DNA from: CAVVXX01 sp052389895
Lineage (GTDB): Bacteria > Pseudomonadota > Alphaproteobacteria > Micropepsales > Micropepsaceae
Assembly: GCA_052389895.1 (NCBI GenBank)
Contig: JBQTHM010000008.1
Span: forward strand, 1-64,000
Length of the DNA stretch: 64,000 nucleotides
Direction: 5' to 3'
The stretch's first letter is position 1. The number at the start of each line of letters is the position of its first letter. The position numbers and the translations under genes were made by a program. This document shows positions 33,260-39,414 of the stretch, piece after piece. The notes beneath the pieces were generated by a model, which saw only the letters and a list, made by a program, of their open reading frames with translations, was not told the DNA's origin and ran no database searches.

Positions 33260-33379
33260 ATGCCGGCAAACGAGGCGTGGTTTCTCGGCCTTGTCATCGT
33301 TTCCTTTATTACATTCGCGGCTGTTCTTGCGGGTGCCGCCTTGTACGAGCGCAGGTTGGCGAGAATAAAATCCGCGTGA
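33260..33379 (+). CDS. 39-aa single-pass membrane protein
   Basis: A short gene: 39 residues, ATG preceded by GGAG at 8 nt. It begins MPANEAWFLG, then a hydrophobic helix of about 20 residues (LVIVSFITFAAVLAGAAL), then a positively charged tail YERRLARIKSA. The size and layout recall small subunits of membrane complexes (CcoQ or CydX type), but no homology is claimed. An FNR/FixK-type site with good spacing lies upstream. Confidence 0.6.
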   Translation: MPANEAWFLGLVIVSFITFAAVLAGAALYERRLARIKSA

Positions 33380-33494
33380 ACTTTCGCCTTATGGGCGCGA
33401 GAAGCCACACCGAAGCAGAGGGACGCACATCGCCGTGCAGCGTAACCGAAACACGCCAAATCCGGTTGCCGGTGCGGCGAAAGAGGAAACGCCA

Positions 33495-33899
33495 ATGCTT
33501 GGGATAAACCCGGAAAAGGTCTGCCACATTATCGTCAAGGCGCGGGAATTCGACGTCAAGGAGAAGGTGAGCGATCCCGATTCCGGTTCGAACGCCTCCG
33601 ATGACCGGATGACGGACATCCTTGAGGACTTTGCGGACGATCCCACCTATCAGGAGCTTGTCGAGTTTATTCGCGGCCTGGACGAAGAAGAGCAGGTCAA
33701 TCTGGTCGCATTGGCATGGGTGGGCCGCGGCACATACGACAAGTTGGAATGGAAAGCGGCACTGGAGGAAGCGCGGGCAGCTCATAATGTGCGCACGGCC
33801 GAGTATCTCACCGGCATGCCGATGCTGGGCGATTTCCTGGAAGAAGGCCTCGCGGCCTTCGGCGAATCCTGCGGACGCTTTGAAATGGGCCGCATGTGA
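33495..33899 (+). CDS. DUF3775 family protein
   Basis: 134-aa acidic protein with the DUF3775 pattern: PEKVCHIIVKAREFDVKEK, then DPTYQELVEFIRGLDEEEQVNLVALAWVGRG and TAEYLTGMPMLGDFLEEGL. Function unknown; common in alphaproteobacteria. Start chosen at the ATG at 33495 with GAGGAA upstream. An FNR/FixK box follows its stop directly. Confidence 0.8.
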   Translation: MLGINPEKVCHIIVKAREFDVKEKVSDPDSGSNASDDRMTDILEDFADDPTYQELVEFIRGLDEEEQVNLVALAWVGRGTYDKLEWKAALEEARAAHNVRTAEYLTGMPMLGDFLEEGLAAFGESCGRFEMGRM

Positions 33900-33903
33900 A
33901 AAA

Positions 33904-33945
33904 TTGATCCTGGTCAAGGATCACATTTATCGGAGTGCTTATTAT
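33904..33945 (+). promoter_or_regulatory. FNR/FixK-activated promoter of candidate sRNA
   Basis: TTGATCCTGGTCAA (33904-33917) differs from TTGAT-N4-ATCAA at one base. -10 TATTAT at 33940-33945 gives a start near 33952. The box centre (33910.5) is then at -41.5, exactly the class II FNR position. Confidence 0.6.
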
Positions 33946-33951
33946 TTTTTT

Positions 33952-34030
33952 ACCTGGATCTTTGCACCCCCCATGCTCCCCAGATCCAGTGCGTTAGAGC
34001 CCCGGCCGAACGGCCGGGGCTTCGCTTTTG
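33952..34030 (+). ncRNA. Candidate FNR/FixK-controlled small RNA
   Basis: About 80 nt between the promoter above and a strong terminator, with no open frame. The RNA would have a first hairpin with an 8-bp perfect stem (33954-33961 with 33982-33989) and a C-rich 20-nt loop containing CACCCCCC and GCTCCCC. The second hairpin is the terminator (stem 33998-34007 with 34012-34021). C-rich loops that pair with ribosome-binding sites are a known feature of alphaproteobacterial riboregulators. Not experimentally known to me. Confidence 0.55.
33998..34030 (+). terminator. Rho-independent terminator
   Basis: 10-bp GC-rich stem AGCCCCGGCC / GGCCGGGGCT with loop GAAC, followed by TTCGCTTTTG. Confidence 0.75.
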
Positions 34031-34076
34031 TGGCGCCGCTAGCGCGCGAAGGCGTTGTACACCGGAGTGAAAATAA

Positions 34077-34259
34077 TCGCCGCCAGCAAACCGAATCTGG
34101 AACTCGCCAGGACGCCATCCAAAAGCGCCTTGTTTGAATGAGCCGGATCCCAAGACGGTGAAGGCATCGTTCGCGAAGGCCGTCGTGAAGAGTGTTGTTC
34201 CCAAAACGGCCGGCCTGCAGGAAAAGACGGTCAAGATTCCGGTTTCCGCATCCAGCTAA
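34077..34259 (+). pseudogene. Possible 3' remnant of a lysine-rich protein gene
   Basis: A 60-codon open frame with no ATG ends at the TAA at 34257. Its C-terminal part is Lys/Val/Ala-rich (KTVKASFAKAVVKSVVPKT, then VKIPVSAS). A terminator lies 14 bp after the stop, as if a real gene once ended here. Family not recognised; a GTG at 34158 would give only 33 residues. Confidence 0.3.
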
Positions 34260-34272
34260 AATTAACTGCCTC

Positions 34273-34297
34273 GGGGGCGGAGCAATCCGCCTCCTTT
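34273..34297 (+). terminator. Hairpin with GCAA tetraloop, probable terminator
   Basis: 9-bp stem around GGGGGCGGA-GCAA-TCCGCCTCC followed by TTT. It lies just before the FixL promoter. Confidence 0.55.
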
Positions 34298-34311
34298 CAT
34301 CTCCGATATCC

Positions 34312-34317
34312 TATAAT
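34312..34317 (+). promoter_or_regulatory. -10 element of the fixLJ promoter
   Basis: A perfect TATAAT 42 bp before the TTG and 54 bp before the ATG of the FixL gene. No clear -35 was seen. Confidence 0.4.
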
Positions 34318-34358
34318 CGTCAAACTGCAGTTGTTCCAAAGCACCTGTTCAGCCCGTA

Positions 34359-35516
34359 TTGTTCTCACGGATGCGAATTCGCCAATTGGACAAATCGGTA
34401 GGCGCAGCCGAGCAGGACGCGCTGTTCCAGACCGTCATCTCGACGGCCGTCGATGGCATAATCGTCATCGATGCCCGTGCAAATATCCTGGTCTTCAACA
34501 AGGCATGCGAGCGCCTCTTTGGATATGGGCAAGAGGTCATTGGGAAGAATGTAAAAGAATTGATGCCGGAACCCTTTCGCGCCAATCACGACGAGTATAT
34601 TGCGCGCTATCGGGCCACGCGCGAGGCGCGCATCATCGGCATCGGCCGTGAAGTCGTTGGTCAAAGGAAAGGCGGTACGATTTTTCCGATGTATCTTTCC
34701 GTCGGCGAAGGAAAAATTGATGGCGAGACCGTTTATGTGGGGATCATACACGATTTGACAAAGGAGAAAGCGGCCGAAGCCAAATTCAAGGAGTTGCAAT
34801 CGGAATTGCTGCACGTGTCCCGGCTGGACGAAATGGGACAGATGGCGGCCGCGCTGGCCCACGAACTGAACCAGCCGCTTACCGCAATGACGAATTATCT
34901 GAAAGCGGCGCGCCGGACTCTTGCGGCTACCACCGCACCTGTTGCGGCCAAGGCCCAGGAACTGATCGACAAAGCCGCGGTGCAGACATTGCGGGCAGGG
35001 GAGATTATCCGTCATCTTCGCGAATTCATCGGAAAACGCGAAACCGGCCGCTCGCAGGAAAACATCGCCAAGCTGGTGGAGGAGGCCGTCGCGTTCGGCT
35101 CCGTCGGCGCGGCCGATGCGAATGTGCGAGTAAAATTGGCGCTTGATCCAGCGCCGGAGCAGGTCTTGATTGATAAGGTTCAGGTGCAGCAAGTAATAGT
35201 CAACCTTGTTCGCAATGCGGTGGAGGCGATGCAATCGTCCAAACGGCGGGAGCTTTCCGTCACCTGTGCGCGGTCGGGAGATTTTCTCGAGATCGCCGTT
35301 ATCGATACCGGGCCCGGGCTGCCGCCGGAGGTAACGGGCCGGCTGTTTCAGCCCTTCGTTACGACCAAGGAAAAAGGCATGGGTATTGGCCTCAGCATCT
35401 GCCAGTCGATTGTTGAAGGCCATGGCGGCCGCATTTGGGCCGAGCCAAATCCTGACGGTGGCACGGCCTTCCGCTTCCGCCTGCCACTGTTGTTGGACCA
35501 GGAACGCACCGAATAA
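34359..35516 (+). CDS. fixL: FixL-type heme-PAS oxygen-sensor histidine kinase
   Basis: 385-aa soluble kinase (no transmembrane segment). One PAS domain (about 22-135) carries the FixL heme signature: His77 in ANHDEYIARYR matches the proximal heme ligand, and Arg97 in IIGIGREVVG matches the gating arginine of rhizobial FixL. Next come a HisKA domain with phospho-acceptor His168 (ALAHELNQPLTAM) and the ATPase boxes N (NLVRNAVEAM), G1 (DTGPGLP) and G2 (GMGIGLS). Oxygen binding should switch off the kinase. Start TTG 34359 or ATG 34371. It overlaps fixJ by 1 bp. Confidence 0.9.
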   Translation: MFSRMRIRQLDKSVGAAEQDALFQTVISTAVDGIIVIDARANILVFNKACERLFGYGQEVIGKNVKELMPEPFRANHDEYIARYRATREARIIGIGREVVGQRKGGTIFPMYLSVGEGKIDGETVYVGIIHDLTKEKAAEAKFKELQSELLHVSRLDEMGQMAAALAHELNQPLTAMTNYLKAARRTLAATTAPVAAKAQELIDKAAVQTLRAGEIIRHLREFIGKRETGRSQENIAKLVEEAVAFGSVGAADANVRVKLALDPAPEQVLIDKVQVQQVIVNLVRNAVEAMQSSKRRELSVTCARSGDFLEIAVIDTGPGLPPEVTGRLFQPFVTTKEKGMGIGLSICQSIVEGHGGRIWAEPNPDGGTAFRFRLPLLLDQERTE

Positions 35517-36136
35517 TGGGCGAAGCCAACGTATTTGTTGTTGACGATGATGCCGCCGTGCGTGATTCCGTGTGCGCGCTGCTGGAATCAGCCGGGTTTC
35601 AGGTGGAAGCCTTTAGCGGACCGAAAGAGTTCCTTGCCAGTGTCGCGCCGACTCGCGCCGGCTGTTTAATTGCCGACGTCCGCATGCCGGAAATGGACGG
35701 ATTGGAACTGCAGCAAGAACTTGTGAATCGCGCTGCGCAACTCGCTGTCATCATCATTACCGGCCATGGCGACGTGCCGTTGGCGGTGCGCGCAATGAAG
35801 GCGGGCGCCATAGACTTCATTGAGAAACCTTTCGATGACGAGGTCCTGCTCGCCAGCGTGAGGCGGGCGCTCGGTGAAGGCCTGCGCGCGCGGCAGGACA
35901 CGGCGCTGGCGCATCTTGCCCGCCTGCGCATCGCCGAGCTTACGCCGCGAGAGCGTCAGGTGCTCGAGCTGCTTGTTGCGGGCAAACAGAACAAGGTGAT
36001 AGCCCATGAACTGGATATTTCCCCCCGCACGATCGAGATTCACCGCGCCAACCTGATGGCCAAGATGCAGGTACGCAGTCTGTCGGAACTTGTCCGCCTT
36101 GCCATTGCGGCAGGAATTTCGCCGCCGGCAGCCTAG
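35516..36136 (+). CDS. fixJ: FixJ-type response regulator
   Basis: 206-aa two-domain regulator. Receiver: acidic pocket VVDDDAAVRDS, phospho-acceptor Asp in IADVRMPEMDG, conserved Thr and Lys (IIITGHGD, FIEKPFDD). C-terminal LuxR-type helix-turn-helix ELTPRERQVLELLVAGKQNKVIAHELDISPRTIEIHRANLM. Partner of the adjacent FixL; the usual target is fixK, and a FixK/FNR gene follows 0.6 kb on. Confidence 0.92.
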   Translation: MGEANVFVVDDDAAVRDSVCALLESAGFQVEAFSGPKEFLASVAPTRAGCLIADVRMPEMDGLELQQELVNRAAQLAVIIITGHGDVPLAVRAMKAGAIDFIEKPFDDEVLLASVRRALGEGLRARQDTALAHLARLRIAELTPRERQVLELLVAGKQNKVIAHELDISPRTIEIHRANLMAKMQVRSLSELVRLAIAAGISPPAA

Positions 36137-36204
36137 GCACAATTACCTATTTTAATTCGGGAACCGGCCTCTATCTTCTGCCGTATATTGGAAGGTAGCA
36201 AAAG

Positions 36205-36591
36205 GTGCGCAGCCAGGGTTCCCAATTGGTTTTTGTCGTGGACGACGACGCCGCAGTACGCGATTCCATGAGTTTGCTTTTGGAATCTTACGGCCTAATT
36301 GTGCGCGCGTTCACCTCCGCAAAGGAGTTCCTGCGCGAGCAGCCGGAACTCGCGAATGGCTGCCTTTTGCTTGACCTTCACATGCCCCAGATGAGCGGGC
36401 TCGAACTGCTGGACCGGCTTCGTGATCGGGGCGCCACCATACCGGTAATCGCCATGACGGGCCGCTACGACGCCGCACTGGGTGCGCGGGTAAGGGATGC
36501 CGGTGCGCGCGACATTCTGCTGAAGCCGATTGACGACGCGGAGCTCATTGCCACGATCGATCGTGCGTTGAATGGCGCGGCGGGCGAGTAA
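36205..36591 (+). CDS. Stand-alone FixJ-like receiver domain
   Basis: 128-aa single receiver domain with pocket VVDDDAAVRDS, phospho-acceptor Asp in LLDLHMPQMSG and LLKPIDD; no output domain. It is closely similar to the receiver of the preceding FixJ gene. GTG start with AAAAGG upstream. It could act as a phosphate sink or competitor in the FixL pathway, as single-domain receivers do elsewhere; that is inference. Confidence 0.85.
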   Translation: MRSQGSQLVFVVDDDAAVRDSMSLLLESYGLIVRAFTSAKEFLREQPELANGCLLLDLHMPQMSGLELLDRLRDRGATIPVIAMTGRYDAALGARVRDAGARDILLKPIDDAELIATIDRALNGAAGE

Positions 36592-36680
36592 CGCGCATGT
36601 GCTGCGGCATCCGGTCTAAGTAATCTCCCTTACGTGAAACCCCCGAATTTCAGTGTCGAATGCATGCGGGCATTGTTCGC

Positions 36681-36696
36681 CTCTAGAACGTTAGAG
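36681..36696. repeat. Small inverted repeat before the FixK-like gene
   Basis: CTCTA-GAACGT-TAGAG, directly before the ribosome-binding site at 36697. It could be an operator or a weak RNA hairpin. Confidence 0.3.
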
Positions 36697-36710
36697 GAAG
36701 GGAGCAAACC

Positions 36711-37424
36711 ATGACGAACGCCACCATTCTTGCGAATTCTCGCGCCCCTGCTGTCAGCTGGGCCGCATTTGATGGCGCCCCGCAGCATGGCGGGGAGTCC
36801 GGTGATTTCGAGCCGCTACGCAAGATCGGGGCGATCTCCTCGTTCGCGCGCAACGAGACCATCTACAGCGAAGGCGACTCGGCCGAATACTCGTACAAAG
36901 TGGTGAGCGGCGCGGTGCGGCTTTGCAAGGTGCTCCCCGACGGCCGCCGCCAGATCGCGTTTTTCTTCCTGCCTGGCGATTTCTTCGCCCTAGGCGAAGC
37001 GGCCGAACACAGCTTCACCGCCGAGGCCGTAAGCGATGTAACCGCGGTTTGCTATCCGCGCTGGCGCATCCAGGGCCTGTGCGAACAATCCCCGATAGTG
37101 CGGAAGGAAATGTTCTCGCGTCTATATCGTGATCTGTCCTACGCGCAGCAGCATGTCGTCATGCTGGGCCGCCAGTCAGCCAAGGAGCGGGTCTCGTCAT
37201 TTCTGATGATTCTGGTCAGGCGCGCGAATGCACGTGACGGCGATGTGGTTGAGTTGCCGATGGGCCGGCAGGATATCGCCGATTATCTCGGGCTTACCAT
37301 CGAAACGGTTTGCCGCGCGCTCAGCGACCTCAAGCGTAGCCGCCTTATCACGACGCCTACGACACATCAGGTGATCGTTCACAGCATCGCAGCACTGCAA
37401 GCTGTGTGCGAACCGGACAACTGA
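36711..37424 (+). CDS. Crp/Fnr family regulator, FixK type
   Basis: 237-aa CRP/FNR protein. cNMP-like sensor domain (ETIYSEGDSAEYSYKVVSGAVRL; FFFLPGDFFALGE), long dimer helix, and winged helix with MGRQDIADYLGLTIETVCRALSDLKRSRLI. The recognition helix E-T-V-C-R matches FNR/FixK-type binding to TTGAT-N4-ATCAA. It lacks the N-terminal cysteine cluster of FNR, so it fits FixK better. Likely activated by the adjacent FixLJ and a candidate regulator of the boxes at 29225-33904. Strong GGAAGGGAG ribosome site. Confidence 0.85.
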   Translation: MTNATILANSRAPAVSWAAFDGAPQHGGESGDFEPLRKIGAISSFARNETIYSEGDSAEYSYKVVSGAVRLCKVLPDGRRQIAFFFLPGDFFALGEAAEHSFTAEAVSDVTAVCYPRWRIQGLCEQSPIVRKEMFSRLYRDLSYAQQHVVMLGRQSAKERVSSFLMILVRRANARDGDVVELPMGRQDIADYLGLTIETVCRALSDLKRSRLITTPTTHQVIVHSIAALQAVCEPDN

Positions 37425-37460
37425 GATTCGATGGCGGCACAAAGAGCCTTTCTTTGTGCG

Positions 37461-38891
37461 CTATCCCTTTACGCAGATTACGGGGGCAAGCCGCGCCACG
37501 CGCTTCGCCAGACCTGCTTGTTCCGCGCTCAGCACCACCGCGCCTACATCTTTGTATGCGCCCGGCGCTTCTTCCGCGATTCCGCGCGACGATGGGCTGC
37601 GGATGATGATCCCGCGGGCATAAAGCTCGTCGCCAAACTTGCGTCCGCTCCACCGTTTCGCCGCTGCGTGGCGCGACATGGCGCGACCCGCGCCGTGACA
37701 TGCCGAGGAAAAGGATTTTTCTTCGCTGGCGAACATGCCTGCAAGCACGTACGACCCGGTACCCATGCTGCCGCCGATCAGCACTGGCTGACCCGCATCG
37801 CGCAGGCTTGCGGGAAGGCTCGGATGCCCTGGCCCGAACGCGCGTGTTGCGCCCTTCCGGTGCACGAATAGTTCTTTCTCTTTGCCGTTTATCTTGTGCC
37901 GTTCCACCTTGCAGGTGTTGTGGGACACATCGAAAAGCAGCGTGAGTTTGGCCTCGGGGAAGAAGTGACCAAATACTCGCCGCGTGAAATGCCCGAGGAT
38001 TTCACGATTGGCGAGGGCGCAGTTGGTACCTGCGCGCATCGCGCCCAGATAGCGTTCGCCGATTTCGGAACGGATAGGCGCGCAGGCCAGCTCGCGGTCC
38101 GGCAGCGCTATGCCAGCCACTTCGGCAGCCGGAAGCATCTCGGCCAGAAAATCGGTCCCGATCTGATGGCCGAGCCCTCGCGACCCGCAGTGAATCGTCA
38201 CAACGATCTCATCGCGCACCAGGCCGTACGCTTTAGCGATTGTTTCATCATAGATTTCGGCGACCGTCTGAACCTCAAGGTAGTGATTGCCCGAGCCAAG
38301 CGTGCCCATTTCGCGGCGTTGGCGCTTCTTCGCACGATCCGAAATGCAGTCCGGGCGCGCGCCGCGAATTGCGCCGCCTTCTTCGATGCGCTCGAGGTCT
38401 TCGGTTTCTCCCCAGCCTTGCTCGACCGCCCAGCGCGCGCCTCCCTCCAGCATCTGGTTCATGCCTATTGGATCGAGCGTGATGGCGCCTTGGCTTCCCA
38501 GGCCGGCAGGAATCTCCCGGAATAGCGCATCGGCAAGCGGCCTTTGCTCCGCCTTGATCCGATCGAGTGGAAGATCCGTCAGCATGGTGCGGACTCCGCA
38601 TGATATGTCGAAGCCCACGCCGCCCGCCGATATCACGCCGCCCTGGTCGGGATCGAACGCAGCAACGCCGCCGATAGGAAACCCGTATCCCCAATGCGCA
38701 TCGGGCATGGCATAGGAGGCGCGCACGATGCCGGGCAAAGTTGCGACGTTCGCAGTCTGCGTGAACACCTTGTCGTCCATGTCGCGCAGCAATGCTTCGC
38801 TGCAATAAATGATTCCCGGCACGTGCATTCCGGCTGTAGGCTCGATGCGCCAGCTCGTATCGTCAATTTTTGTGAACAATGATGGATCCAT
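37461..38891 (-). CDS. rtcB: RNA-splicing ligase RtcB
   Basis: 476-aa RtcB protein. Markers: GYGFPIGGVAAFD, GGVGFDISCGVRTMLT (metal-binding Asp/Cys), MGTLGSGNHYLEVQ, IHCGSRGLGHQIG and ACHGAGRAMSRHAA, where the His is guanylylated in the family. Joins 2',3'-cyclic phosphate and 5'-OH RNA ends using GTP and Mn2+. The archease gene is immediately upstream (12 bp), the usual pairing. Confidence 0.95.
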   Translation of the reverse strand: MDPSLFTKIDDTSWRIEPTAGMHVPGIIYCSEALLRDMDDKVFTQTANVATLPGIVRASYAMPDAHWGYGFPIGGVAAFDPDQGGVISAGGVGFDISCGVRTMLTDLPLDRIKAEQRPLADALFREIPAGLGSQGAITLDPIGMNQMLEGGARWAVEQGWGETEDLERIEEGGAIRGARPDCISDRAKKRQRREMGTLGSGNHYLEVQTVAEIYDETIAKAYGLVRDEIVVTIHCGSRGLGHQIGTDFLAEMLPAAEVAGIALPDRELACAPIRSEIGERYLGAMRAGTNCALANREILGHFTRRVFGHFFPEAKLTLLFDVSHNTCKVERHKINGKEKELFVHRKGATRAFGPGHPSLPASLRDAGQPVLIGGSMGTGSYVLAGMFASEEKSFSSACHGAGRAMSRHAAAKRWSGRKFGDELYARGIIIRSPSSRGIAEEAPGAYKDVGAVVLSAEQAGLAKRVARLAPVICVKG

Positions 38892-38903
38892 CGCTTTTCT
38901 CCA

Positions 38904-39320
38904 TCACACGTCAACAACGCAGCATGCCTCCCAGCGGCCATTTTCCTTGCCCACTTTCAGGGCTGTGAAAGTCGCGCCCTTGGGTTCGCATGCGGGTTCG
39001 TGCTTGCCGCGGTCGACCGGCTCGCCCCATGCGGCGCCATGCAATGCGCTGCCAGAAATTCTTGCTTCAAAGCGGCCAAAGAGCATTTGGCGTACCGCCA
39101 TTTCGAAGATTATTGCATTCAGCCAGGCGACAAAAAGGAGCTCCAAATCTTTCGCTTCGCATGAAATCTCCACGCGCGCAGCAGAAATTACACTCGCCTG
39201 TGTGATCGCCGCCGTAACCGCTTTTGCGGCTTCCTCGAACGCGGCTTCCACAGTAGGGCCCCAGCCGCAAACTCCAAGGTCCGCCCCATGCGGAAAATGA
39301 TTCCAGCCGCGCTGTTCCAT
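38904..39320 (-). CDS. Archease (RtcB activator)
   Basis: 138-aa archease-family protein: HFPHGADLGVCGWGPTVEAAFEEAAKAVTAAI at the N-terminus with the metal-binding HxAD, then CEAKDLELLFVAWLNAIIFEM and C-terminal GATFTALKVGKENGRWEACCVVDV. Speeds RtcB turnover and guanylylation. Start placed at ATG 39320; the frame runs upstream to 39509 but that part overlaps the ATPase gene and is not family-like. Confidence 0.88.
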   Translation of the reverse strand: MEQRGWNHFPHGADLGVCGWGPTVEAAFEEAAKAVTAAITQASVISAARVEISCEAKDLELLFVAWLNAIIFEMAVRQMLFGRFEARISGSALHGAAWGEPVDRGKHEPACEPKGATFTALKVGKENGRWEACCVVDV

Positions 39321-39414
39321 ATGGCGTGTTCCTGCAACACGATATTGCGTCCTGGGCTGATCCGAATCAAACCGATGATGCAAGCCGAGCAAATCTCGGG
39401 TGGCGGATTTCGCG

